A stretch of 64,000 nucleotides of DNA from Pseudomonas putida (GTDB lineage: Bacteria; Pseudomonadota; Gammaproteobacteria; Pseudomonadales; Pseudomonadaceae), in the NCBI RefSeq assembly GCF_004357765.1, contig NZ_SMTE01000005.1:1-64000 (forward strand), given 5' to 3'. Each line of letters begins with the position of its first letter. Positions within the stretch are counted from its first letter, which is position 1. The notes beneath the pieces were generated by a model. The model saw only the letters and a program-made list of their open reading frames with translations, made no database searches and was not told the origin of the DNA. Of this stretch, positions 18,539 to 26,782 are shown piece after piece. The position numbers and the translations under genes are program-made.

Positions 18539-19405
18539 ATGGAGCTGCGCCACCTTCGCTACTTCAAGGTCCTGGCCGAAACGCTGAACTTCACCCGCGC
18601 CGCCGAATTGCTGCACATCGCCCAACCTCCGCTCAGCCGGCAGATCAGCCAGCTCGAAGATCAATTGGGGACCTTGCTGGTGGTGCGTGAGCGACCGTTA
18701 CGCTTGACCGAGGCCGGGCGCTACTTCTACGAGCAGACCTGCACGCTGTTGCAGCAATTGCAGACCGTGGGCGACAACACCCGGCGCATCGGCCAGGGCC
18801 AGCGTCAGTGGCTGGGCATCGGTTTTGCCCCCTCGACTCTGTACACGGTGCTGCCCGAATTGATCCGCGAGCTGCGCAAGGATGCCGAACTGGAACTCGG
18901 GCTAAACGAAATGACCACTGTGCAACAGGTCGAGGCGTTGAAGAACGGGCGCATCGACATCGGCTTCGGCCGCATCCGTATCGACGACCCGGCTATCACC
19001 CAGCAGGTGCTGCGCGAGGACCCGCTGGTAGCGGTACTGCCCAAGGGCCATGCCCTGGCAGGCACAGCGCTGACCTTGGAACAACTGGCGCGGGAACCGT
19101 TCATCCTCTACCCGGCCAACCCTCGGCCAAGTTATGCCGACCACGTGATGGCGCTGTTCGCCCACCACGGCCTGAGCGTCAAGGTCAGCCAATGGGCCAA
19201 TGAACTGCAAACCGCCATCGGCCTGGTTGCCGTGGGCCTTGGCGTGACCCTGGTGCCGGAGTCGGTACAGCAACAGCATCGCCCGGATATCGCCTACGCA
19301 AGCCTGCTCGACAGCAGTGCGGTCAGCCCGATCATTCTCAGTCGTCGCAAGGGCGACAGCAGCGCAATGGTCCAGCGTTGCCTGTCCTTGCTTGGCCAAC
19401 GCTGA
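18539..19405 (+). CDS. catR: LysR-family activator of the cat operon
   Basis: A 288-aa transcription regulator. The start at 18539 (MELRHLRYFKVLAE) is fixed by GGAGG seven bases upstream and matches the CatR/BenM N-terminus; longer in-frame starts lie inside the promoter. It has an N-terminal winged helix-turn-helix (FTRAAELLHIAQPPLSRQIS) and a periplasmic-binding-like effector domain for cis,cis-muconate. Divergent from catB, the usual arrangement for an inducer-dependent activator. Confidence 0.95.
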   Translation: MELRHLRYFKVLAETLNFTRAAELLHIAQPPLSRQISQLEDQLGTLLVVRERPLRLTEAGRYFYEQTCTLLQQLQTVGDNTRRIGQGQRQWLGIGFAPSTLYTVLPELIRELRKDAELELGLNEMTTVQQVEALKNGRIDIGFGRIRIDDPAITQQVLREDPLVAVLPKGHALAGTALTLEQLAREPFILYPANPRPSYADHVMALFAHHGLSVKVSQWANELQTAIGLVAVGLGVTLVPESVQQQHRPDIAYASLLDSSAVSPIILSRRKGDSSAMVQRCLSLLGQR

Positions 19406-19430
19406 GTCCGGCCAGAGGGTAGCGTCGGCT

Positions 19431-20333
19431 TCAGTCGCGCTCGAAAAAACTGCGCCCCTGCTCCTTGAGCAATGTCACCAGCGCCGCCGCCGCTGGCGGC
19501 AGGTAACCTTCGCTGCGAACCGACACCGCCACGGTCCGGCGCATGGTGGTCGCCTCCAAGGGCACTTCCCGCAGCCAGGACTGGCCGATGCCATACGCCA
19601 AGGTTTCCCGCGCGGCGAAGCTTAGCAGCTGGGTGCGCGCAATCAGGCGTGGCAACAATGACAGGGCGTTGGTTTCGATCTGCACCTGGGGCGCCGGCAG
19701 ACGATTGGCAAGAAACACGTTGTCGATCCAGCGCCTGGCCATCACCGTCGGACCACCGAGCACCCAGCGGTACTGGCACAGATCCTCCAGGACGACAGGT
19801 CCGGCGAACACCGGATGATCGACACTGGCCACCACAATGGCTTCGTCCTCGAGGATGGCGTGGGTGGTGAACTGCGGATCGTCGGCGATCTGCGGCGAGA
19901 TGATCACATCCAGGCGCCCTGCTCGCAGCGACGCCTTGAGCACGTCATCCTGGGCAATCGACAGTTTGAGCGTGACGTCCGGCGCCCGCTCCAGCAGCGC
20001 GGCGGTCAGGTGAGGCAACAGGTGATCGGACATGCTCGCCGCACAGCCCAGGCGAATGTTGCCCACCAGCCCGTTGGCGAAGTCACGCACCTCCCGCTCG
20101 GTTTCGGCGATGTTCAGCTGCAGTTGCTTGCCTCGGGTCAGCAGCAACTGGCCCACCTCGGTCAGCTTGATGCGCCGGCCATCGCGTTGGAACAGCCGCG
20201 TGCCCAGCGATTCTTCGAGGCGCTGGATGCTCTTGCTCAATGCCGGTTGGCTGCGATTGAGGCGTTCGGCAGCACGCCCGAGATGGCCGAGCTCGGCGAT
20301 GGTTTCGAAATAGGTCAGGTCACGCAGGTCCAT
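19431..20333 (-). CDS. LysR-family transcriptional regulator
   Basis: A 300-aa regulator with an N-terminal HTH (LGRAAERLNRSQPALSKSIQ) and full-length effector domain. It converges with catR and is divergent from the AbrB-type membrane protein gene, with about 120 bp between them, so it most likely controls that gene. The inducer is unknown. Confidence 0.9.
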   Translation of the reverse strand: MDLRDLTYFETIAELGHLGRAAERLNRSQPALSKSIQRLEESLGTRLFQRDGRRIKLTEVGQLLLTRGKQLQLNIAETEREVRDFANGLVGNIRLGCAASMSDHLLPHLTAALLERAPDVTLKLSIAQDDVLKASLRAGRLDVIISPQIADDPQFTTHAILEDEAIVVASVDHPVFAGPVVLEDLCQYRWVLGGPTVMARRWIDNVFLANRLPAPQVQIETNALSLLPRLIARTQLLSFAARETLAYGIGQSWLREVPLEATTMRRTVAVSVRSEGYLPPAAAALVTLLKEQGRSFFERD

Positions 20334-20456
20334 GATTCATGAATGTCAGTTATAGGTTCATCAAAAGTAGAAAATAGACTTGATCGGTTGCGCCGTCGAT
20401 AATTTTCCGCGCTGGCGCTGTCAGCCTGCGTTATCGCTGTGCAAGGAGTATCGACA

Positions 20457-21542
20457 TTGCAGATCGCCCCATCCGGCTCATCCATGAAGCTCTTCCAATG
20501 GCCCGCTCTATTGCTCTGCGCGGCAGCTGTCGGGCAACTGTTGCATCACCTGACCGTACCGGCGGGGTTGTTCCTCGGCCCCATGTTGGTGGCCATCCTG
20601 TTCGGCGTATCGGGTGCAAGACTGAGCCTGAATCGACAGGTATTTCGCTTCGGCCAAGGTTGCGTCGGTCTGCTGGTCGCCCATTCGGTGACCTGGGCGG
20701 TGCTGGTGTCTGTGGCGCAATCATGGCCATTGATGTTGCTCGCGACGCTGATCACCGTCGTGCTCAGCGCCTTGGTCGGCCTGGGCACCGTGCGCTTGGG
20801 CGGCATCCCCGGTAGCACCGCAGCTTGGGGCACGGCGCCGGGAGCGGCGTCGGCGATGGTGTCGATGGCTGAGGAAAACGGCGCCGATGCCCGTGTGGTG
20901 GCGACCATGCAGTATGTGCGGGTGGTGTGCGTGGTGATGATCGGTTCACTGGTCAGTCATCTGTTGGGGGCCACCCCCGGGAGTGGCGCGGTCGCCAATG
21001 CTCCGGCGCTGAACGAAGGCCCGCACCTCATCAATATCCTGGCAAGCGTGGCAGTGGTGCTGCTGGGTCTGGTCGTAGGCAATCGCATGCCTGCCGGTGC
21101 ATTGCTCGCCCCGCTGCTGATCGGGGGAGCATTGCAACTGAGCGGAGCGCTCACCATATCCCTCCCGGAGCCGTTGCTGGCCTTCGCCTACGGCGCTATC
21201 GGTTGCTACATCGGCCTGCGTTTCGATCGCCCGACCGTGCGCTACGTGTGGAAACGCCTGCCTACCATGGTCGCCGGTGCAGTGGCGCTGATCCTGCTGT
21301 GCGCAGCGTGCGCCTGGGGACTGGCCATGGCCATGGGTACGGACTTCCTGTCCATGTACCTGGCGACCAGCCCAGGCGGCTTGGATGCGATGGCGATCAT
21401 CGCGGTGGAAACCCATGCCGATGTCGGCCTGGTATTGGCGATGCAGACATTGCGGCTGTTCGGCGTCATCCTCACCGGAGCCTATTGCGCCCGGCAGATC
21501 ATTCGCTGGACCCAGTCCGTCGAGGGGACACGACAGATGTGA
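20457..21542 (+). CDS. AbrB-family (PF05145, 'ammonia monooxygenase'-labelled) membrane protein
   Basis: A 361-aa inner membrane protein with about ten hydrophobic segments in two repeated halves. The TTG at 20457 is preferred because AAGGAG (20443-20448) lies 8 nt before it; the first ATG is at 20484. The family motif GGIPGSTAAWGTAPGAASAMVSMAEENGADARVV is split over a loop in the first half, with its partner YLATSPGGLDAMAIIAVE in the second. Databases often call these putative ammonia monooxygenases, but they are permease-like proteins of unknown substrate. The divergent LysR gene probably regulates it. Confidence 0.82.
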   Translation: MQIAPSGSSMKLFQWPALLLCAAAVGQLLHHLTVPAGLFLGPMLVAILFGVSGARLSLNRQVFRFGQGCVGLLVAHSVTWAVLVSVAQSWPLMLLATLITVVLSALVGLGTVRLGGIPGSTAAWGTAPGAASAMVSMAEENGADARVVATMQYVRVVCVVMIGSLVSHLLGATPGSGAVANAPALNEGPHLINILASVAVVLLGLVVGNRMPAGALLAPLLIGGALQLSGALTISLPEPLLAFAYGAIGCYIGLRFDRPTVRYVWKRLPTMVAGAVALILLCAACAWGLAMAMGTDFLSMYLATSPGGLDAMAIIAVETHADVGLVLAMQTLRLFGVILTGAYCARQIIRWTQSVEGTRQM

Positions 21543-21553
21543 AAATTTCGTTA

Positions 21554-21578
21554 GCGATTGATACTAATTCGCAATCGC
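21554..21578 (+). promoter_or_regulatory. Fur-box-like palindrome before TonB receptor
   Basis: GCGATTG (21554-21560) and CAATCGC (21572-21578) flank ATACTAATTCG; the core TTGATACTAATTCGCAATC resembles Fur boxes of Pseudomonas iron-uptake genes. It lies about 75 bp before the receptor ATG, immediately after the preceding stop codon. Confidence 0.6.
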
Positions 21579-21650
21579 AGATGCTACCATCTGCACCTGC
21601 AAATGGATCTCATCGCCAGGGTGGCGCTCAACTCTTCACAGGTGCCACCG

Positions 21651-23831
21651 ATGGTTTTCCCTTTCCCGTTCCGCCCCACCCTGCTCGCTGCGTGCTGTTC
21701 GGTCTCGTTCCTGGCCCAGGCCGCCGACCCGGTCATCGAACTGGGGGCGACCGATATTTCCGCCAGCGTCGAGAAGGTCAACTCCAATACGTTGCCAGCG
21801 GCCTATAGCGGTGGCCAGGTCGCCCGCGGTGGGCAGATGGGCGTGTTGGGCAACCAGGACATGATGGACGCGCCGTTCACCATGACCAGCTACACCTCCA
21901 AGCTGATCGAAGACCAGCAGGCCGAAGACGTCGGCGACGTGCTGCTCAATGACCCCTCGGTGCGCCAGTCGTTCGGCTTCGGCAATCAGTCCCAGGTCTT
22001 CGTGATCCGTGGCCTGCCGTTGACCGGTGACGACATCTCCTACAACGGCCTGTATGGCGTACTGCCGAGACAGATCCTGTCCACCGATGCCATCGAGCGC
22101 GTCGAAGTGTTCAAGGGCCCGAGTGCCTTCATCAACGGCGCATCGCCCACCGGCAGTGGCCTGGGTGGCGGGGTCAACCTGGTGGCTAAGCGCGCCGGCG
22201 ATACCCCGACCCGCCGCTACACCCAGGACATCACCAGCGATGGCCGCATCGGCGAGCATCTGGACCTGGGTCAGCGTTTTGGCGAGGACAACCGCTGGGG
22301 TGCGCGGGTCAATCTCAGCCAACGCGAAGGCGACACCGCCGTCGACGACCAGAGCCAGCGCACCAAGCTGTTCGTCGCCGGTCTGGATTACCGCGGCGAC
22401 GACTTCCGCCTCTCCACCGATTTCGGCTACCAGAAGCAGCGCCTCAACCACCTGCGCAACAGCGTGCAACTGGGCTCCGCGACGAGCATTCCTACCGCTC
22501 CCGACGCCAAGCACAACTACGGGCAAAGCTGGACCTACACCGAGACCGAAGACACCTTCGGTATGCTCCGTGGCGACTGGGACCTGAACGACAGCTGGAC
22601 CGCCTACCTTGCCGGTGGCGCCAAGCACACCCGAGAGACGGGCGTGTATGGCACCCCTAAGCTGGTCGGCAACGACGGCACGGCGACCATCGGCGGCTCG
22701 CAGATACCGCACAACGAGGACAATGTCAGCTTCGCAGCCGGCCTAAATGGCCGCCTGCAGACCGGCCCGTTGAGCCACCAGATCGCGATCGGTGCGACGA
22801 CCATCTGGACCCAGCAGGAAAACGCCTATGTGTTCTACCGCTCCACGGCGGGCAATACCGACATCTACCACGGAAGCAAACTGCCCAAGCCCACCGATGT
22901 ATCCCTGTCCGGAGGTGACCTCGGCGACCCAGGCGTAACCGGCAAAACACGCAACCGTGGCCTGGCCCTCTCTGACACCGTTGGCCTGTTCGATGACCGG
23001 CTGCTGCTGACCTACGGCATCCGTCGCCAGCAGTTGCGTGTGGAAAGCTACAGCTACGACGGTACCAGTTTCGACGACTCCGACGGCAGCCGTACCGCAC
23101 TGTACGACAAGAGCATCACCACCCCGGTCTACGGCATCGTCTACAAGCCGACCGAATCGGTGTCGCTGTACGCCAACCGCATCGAAGGCCTGGCCAAGGG
23201 CTCGACCGCCTCCGGCAGCGGTATCACCAACGCCGGCCAGGCCTTCCCGCCAGGACGCACCAAGCAGCTCGAAGCGGGCATCAAGCTGGATCTGCAGACC
23301 TTCGGTGCCAACCTGGGCGTGTTCCGCATCGAAAAGCCGACCGATGGCTATGTCGAGGACAGTGTCTTCGTACACGACGGCGAACAGGTCAACAAAGGTA
23401 TAGAACTCAGCGTATTCGGCGAGCCGATCCATGGCCTGCGGTTGATGGCCGGCGGCACGCGCATGACCTCGGAGTTGAAGAACACCCAGGGTGGCGCCAA
23501 CGATGGCAATCATGCCATCGGCGTGCCGACCTTCCAGCTCAACGCCAGCGTCGACTGGGACATCCCAGGCATCGAAGGGGCCGCGCTCAACGCGCGCATG
23601 CTGCGTACCGGTGGCCAGTTCGCCGACCAAGCCAACAATCTCGAGCTACCGGCCTGGAACCGCTTCGATGCCGGTGCGCGCTACACCTTCAAAGGCTGGG
23701 ACAAGGACATCACGGTGCGCATGAACGTGGAGAACCTGACCAACAAGAACTACTGGGCCTCCGCCAACGGCGGCTACCTGACCCAAGGCGAGCCGCGCCT
23801 GGTGAAGTTCTCCGGCACCATCGACTTCTGA
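21651..23831 (+). CDS. TonB-dependent siderophore receptor
   Basis: A 726-aa outer membrane receptor of the ferrichrome/ferrioxamine-type group. The ATG at 21651 gives a good signal peptide (MVFPFPFRPTLLAACCSVSF, cut near LAQA); an upstream ATG at 21603 lacks both ribosome site and signal character. The plug has MTSYTSKLIEDQQAEDVGDV, VRQSFGFGNQSQVFVIRG and AIERVEVFKGPSAFINGASP; the barrel ends LVKFSGTIDF with terminal Phe. No N-terminal signalling domain. The upstream Fur-like palindrome suggests iron repression. Confidence 0.9.
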   Translation: MVFPFPFRPTLLAACCSVSFLAQAADPVIELGATDISASVEKVNSNTLPAAYSGGQVARGGQMGVLGNQDMMDAPFTMTSYTSKLIEDQQAEDVGDVLLNDPSVRQSFGFGNQSQVFVIRGLPLTGDDISYNGLYGVLPRQILSTDAIERVEVFKGPSAFINGASPTGSGLGGGVNLVAKRAGDTPTRRYTQDITSDGRIGEHLDLGQRFGEDNRWGARVNLSQREGDTAVDDQSQRTKLFVAGLDYRGDDFRLSTDFGYQKQRLNHLRNSVQLGSATSIPTAPDAKHNYGQSWTYTETEDTFGMLRGDWDLNDSWTAYLAGGAKHTRETGVYGTPKLVGNDGTATIGGSQIPHNEDNVSFAAGLNGRLQTGPLSHQIAIGATTIWTQQENAYVFYRSTAGNTDIYHGSKLPKPTDVSLSGGDLGDPGVTGKTRNRGLALSDTVGLFDDRLLLTYGIRRQQLRVESYSYDGTSFDDSDGSRTALYDKSITTPVYGIVYKPTESVSLYANRIEGLAKGSTASGSGITNAGQAFPPGRTKQLEAGIKLDLQTFGANLGVFRIEKPTDGYVEDSVFVHDGEQVNKGIELSVFGEPIHGLRLMAGGTRMTSELKNTQGGANDGNHAIGVPTFQLNASVDWDIPGIEGAALNARMLRTGGQFADQANNLELPAWNRFDAGARYTFKGWDKDITVRMNVENLTNKNYWASANGGYLTQGEPRLVKFSGTIDF

Positions 23832-24259
23832 GGGCCCTAGGCCCGAGATTAGCGCTCAGCCACGCAGCGCCGCCTCTATCCGGGCCAGGGGTCGGCGATG
23901 GCGGCCAGAAGCACCCACGGGGTGATCTGCCACGATATACCCTGATGCCAGTCAATTAAGCCAATTGGGGCTGCTTTGCAGCCCTTCGCGGGTAAACCCG
24001 CACGCGGACTGCGCCGCCTTGATTCGAGCGTAAAACCTGTAGGAGCGGGTTTACCCGCGAAGGGCCGCAACGCGGCCCCAATAGATGAGCATGAGACCTT
24101 AACTGACTGGCATTACGATATGCCCCTTTTTTTTAGTTCCGATCCAAAGCAGTGAACCAGCCCGCAAAAAAACGGTCTTTGCCTGACGGTCAACTCACCG
24201 ACCGGTTCGTTGGCCCAATCACCGGGCCTGTTTTTGTCCTGCTGCAGCGAAGACCCCAC
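23832..24259. other. Gene-free region with REP pair
   Basis: 428 bp between the TonB receptor and the SH3-domain gene. A minus-strand ORF here (23876-24070) begins inside a REP element and has no ribosome site; its last 25 codons could be a gene remnant, but this is not supported. The rest is the repeat unit listed separately. Confidence 0.5.
23945..24113. repeat. Pair of inverted P. putida-type REP elements (BIME)
   Basis: One REP (about 23966-23999) contains TTCGCGGGTAAACCCGC; the other (about 24039-24082) contains GCGGGTTTACCCGCGAAGGG in opposite orientation. They are enclosed by 16-bp near-perfect inverted ends (23945-23960 and 24098-24113, 15 of 16 matching). This is the classical extragenic palindromic repeat of the P. 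putida group and can act as a terminator or gyrase/IHF site. Confidence 0.85.
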
Positions 24260-24910
24260 ATGCCTGATTCCCGTCCCGCTTCCTCCGCCCTGCCCGTGCT
24301 GCGTGGCAGCCTTCTCGCCGCCTTGGTAGCCCTGGCTATCCCGGCGCATGCCGAAGAGCCGGCCAGCGACGCGCGCTGGGTCAGCGACAGCTTGAGCACC
24401 TATGTGCGCAGCGGTCCCACCGATGGTCATCGCATCGTCGGTACGCTCAAATCCGGACAGAAGCTCACCCTGCTCGGCAGCCAGGGCAACTACAGCCAGG
24501 TGCGAGGGCAAAATGGCGACGTGGTCTGGATCCTCACCAGCGACCTGCAGTCGGTGCCCGGACAGGGCGAACGCCTGCCCCAGCTCGACGCACAGGTCGC
24601 CGAGTTGTCCGCACAGCTCAAGACCATCGATGACAGCTGGAAGAACCGCGTACAGGGCATGCAGGAAACCCTCGACTCGCGCAAGAAGCTGATCGACGAA
24701 CTGGAAGCGCGCAACCAGGCGCTCGGCGAGCAGCTCGACCAGAGCCAATCGAGCCTGCGAGACACCCAGGCACGACTGGGCGACGAAAACAAGCAGGTGA
24801 TGATGCGCTACATGGTCTACGGCGGCAGCATCGCCGGGGCCGGCCTGCTGGCGGGGCTGATCTTGCCGGCGCTGACCCGTGGCCGCAAGAAGAACGACCG
24901 CTGGTTCTGA
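24260..24910 (+). CDS. TIGR04211-type SH3 domain protein
   Basis: A 216-aa envelope protein. The start at 24260 gives a signal peptide ending at AHAEEP; an earlier in-frame ATG at 24152 would place about 36 residues before it. An SH3_3-like domain follows (WVSDSLSTYVRSGPTDGHRI to VVWILTSDLQSVPGQG), then a coiled coil (about 105-180) and a C-terminal TM helix (GGSIAGAGLLAGLILPAL) with basic tail RGRKKNDR. Such proteins sit anchored in the inner membrane with the SH3 part in the periplasm; function is unknown, probably wall-related. Confidence 0.85.
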   Translation: MPDSRPASSALPVLRGSLLAALVALAIPAHAEEPASDARWVSDSLSTYVRSGPTDGHRIVGTLKSGQKLTLLGSQGNYSQVRGQNGDVVWILTSDLQSVPGQGERLPQLDAQVAELSAQLKTIDDSWKNRVQGMQETLDSRKKLIDELEARNQALGEQLDQSQSSLRDTQARLGDENKQVMMRYMVYGGSIAGAGLLAGLILPALTRGRKKNDRWF

Positions 24911-24991
24911 GGCCTGCTCGGCAAAAACGGTTAAACTGGGCAGCGCGCGCCAAGGCGCGCCTGTTCACCCCGAGCCGGAGCCTTTCTACCG

Positions 24992-25678
24992 ATGTTTATC
25001 CTGAGCCGCCTCGACAGCGTGCCGCCCGAATCCTTCCAGAACCAGATCCGCGAGCTGGTCATCCATCACGTCAGCACCTTGAGCAGCGTCGCCATCAGCC
25101 CGGACAACGCCCTCTACCCGCTGTACCAGTACGGCGTCGGCATGGAGGTGCATCAGTACCTGCAAGCCATGGACGGCACCCGTGGGCTCAAGGTCGAGCT
25201 GACCCTGGCACTGGACGCAGAAGCACCCGAGCAGATGCTCGGATTCGCCCTGACTCTGCCGGCCCAGGACGATCCGCAGGCCTGCGCCCTGGCGTTTCTG
25301 GTGGTGTCGCCCGCGCATCGCCGTCAGGGCATCGCCCGCGCGCTGCTCGAAGACCTGCAAGCGCGCTACGCCTGTGTGGAACTCGACTCGCTGCCAGCCC
25401 AGGTCGCCTGGTTCGAGGCGCTGGGCATGCAAGTGGTGGCTGCCAATGGGCCGCAGGTGTTGATGAGCAGCACCGGCCAGGCCAGCGGTGCACTGATTGG
25501 CCGCCTGGATATCGCCCCGATCTACCAAAGCGCCGAGGTGATGCAGATTCACACTTACCTGCTCAACCAACAGGGCGAGGATGCGATGCTCGAGGCCGAG
25601 CAGCAACGCGACGAACACCTCGACGCCCTGACCGAGCAGGCACAGGCCTGCGAGGGCGTGCGCAAACGTCTGCACTGA
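24992..25678 (+). CDS. GNAT-family N-acetyltransferase
   Basis: A 228-aa cytosolic protein. The acetyl-CoA binding motif appears as VVSPAHRRQGIARALLEDLQ at about residues 107-126, preceded by a conserved beta strand. The N- and C-terminal extensions are of unknown role. It lies 31 bp before the reductase-like gene and probably shares its transcript. Substrate is unknown. Confidence 0.85.
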   Translation: MFILSRLDSVPPESFQNQIRELVIHHVSTLSSVAISPDNALYPLYQYGVGMEVHQYLQAMDGTRGLKVELTLALDAEAPEQMLGFALTLPAQDDPQACALAFLVVSPAHRRQGIARALLEDLQARYACVELDSLPAQVAWFEALGMQVVAANGPQVLMSSTGQASGALIGRLDIAPIYQSAEVMQIHTYLLNQQGEDAMLEAEQQRDEHLDALTEQAQACEGVRKRLH

Positions 25679-25709
25679 GCTGACCGACAACGCTGAACAA
25701 GGAGGTTGC

Positions 25710-26483
25710 ATGCATAAGCTGGGCATTCTCGGGGTTGGCGAGTTGACCGAGAAAGTGGTGCATGGCCTGCGCCGTGCCGGCTTCGCCGAGGCCATCTTGC
25801 TGTCACCGCGTAACGCCGCACGTGCCGCGGCCCTGGCAGCCGAGCACAGCTGCCAGGTGCTGGCGAGCAATCAGGCGGTGGTGGACGAGGCCGACTGGGT
25901 GATTGTCGGTGTACGCCCCGACGCCCTCTCGCAACTGGCCAGCGAAGTCAGCCTGCGCCCGGGGCAGCGGCTGGTGTCGCTGATCGCGGGTATCGATCTG
26001 GCGCACCTTGCGGCCGCTTTCCCAGGCGCTCATTGCCTGCGCGGCATGCTGTCATACAGTGCGCAGTACAACGCGTCGACGGTGGTTGTCTGCCCAGCGG
26101 ATCCCCAGACGGAGCAGTGTCTGAGTTTGCTGGGCGAGCTGGTGGTACTGGCGGATGAGCCCGCGTTCGAGCTGGCCACCGTGGCGGCCTGCATGAATGG
26201 CTGGTTCTACTTCTTGCTGGACGATCTGCAGCAGTGGCTGAGCGACAAGGGCCTGCCCCCTGAACAGGCGCGTGCGCTAGTGCTGGGCAACATGCAGGAC
26301 TGCATCACCGCTGGAAAACGGCAGCCGGAGCAAAGCCTCAAGGCACTCGGTGAAGCGATCGCCACGCCGGGTACGTTCACTGCGGATGGCTTGGCGGTGC
26401 TGAGGCAACAGCCGGGAAGCGCGAGCTGGGGGGCGGCATGCGAGGTGGTGCTGGATGGATTGTCGTCACGCTCATGGCGGTAA
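25710..26483 (+). CDS. Pyrroline-5-carboxylate reductase-like NAD(P)-binding protein
   Basis: A 257-aa protein with an N-terminal Rossmann fold (KLGILGVGELTEKVVHGLRR) and a P5CR-type helical dimerisation domain. GGAGG lies just before the ATG. The start of the cofactor motif has Glu where canonical ProC has Met or Asn after GxG, and the final substrate-site motif is diverged. This suggests a ProC paralogue acting on a related imine or another substrate rather than the housekeeping enzyme. Confidence 0.8.
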   Translation: MHKLGILGVGELTEKVVHGLRRAGFAEAILLSPRNAARAAALAAEHSCQVLASNQAVVDEADWVIVGVRPDALSQLASEVSLRPGQRLVSLIAGIDLAHLAAAFPGAHCLRGMLSYSAQYNASTVVVCPADPQTEQCLSLLGELVVLADEPAFELATVAACMNGWFYFLLDDLQQWLSDKGLPPEQARALVLGNMQDCITAGKRQPEQSLKALGEAIATPGTFTADGLAVLRQQPGSASWGAACEVVLDGLSSRSWR

Positions 26484-26782
26484 TGGAACGGCGTGGCACA
26501 ACGTAAGCGAACCTGGGCACAAAGCACTGATCGCAATACCGGTAACACAGAAGGGCAACTAGTCGCTCAGGCAGGCAATTGGGACCAGGGTGAACGGGTT
26601 GAGAAGGACGAAACTGACCCGCAGCTCTGGTTAGAGCTGCGGGTCAGCTTAAATGGATGGGCGCTATGTTGGTTGCTGTTCAACAACCATAATTTGGCTT
26701 TCATCACATACGCGATGAGCCAATCTAAGCATCACCGGCGATCCGATATATCGTTAAACGCACAAAACAAACTTGAGGTACG
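26484..26782. other. Intergenic region downstream of the Tc locus
   Basis: About 300 bp between the converging reductase-like gene and the TcC gene. It holds the perfect hairpin listed at 26614-26647. A plus-strand ORF (26493-26807) overlaps the TcC stop and has no supporting signals. Confidence 0.5.
26614..26647. terminator. Bidirectional 15-bp hairpin
   Basis: CTGACCCGCAGCTCT (26614-26628) and AGAGCTGCGGGTCAG (26633-26647) form a perfect stem with loop GGTT. On the minus strand it is followed by TTTCGT, which suits termination of the Tc operon; it also faces the converging gene. Confidence 0.7.

Noticed and set aside
23876-24070. Minus-strand ORF across the REP region
   Set aside because: Its first half is read through a REP element; only the last 25 codons look protein-like, too little to call a gene or pseudogene.
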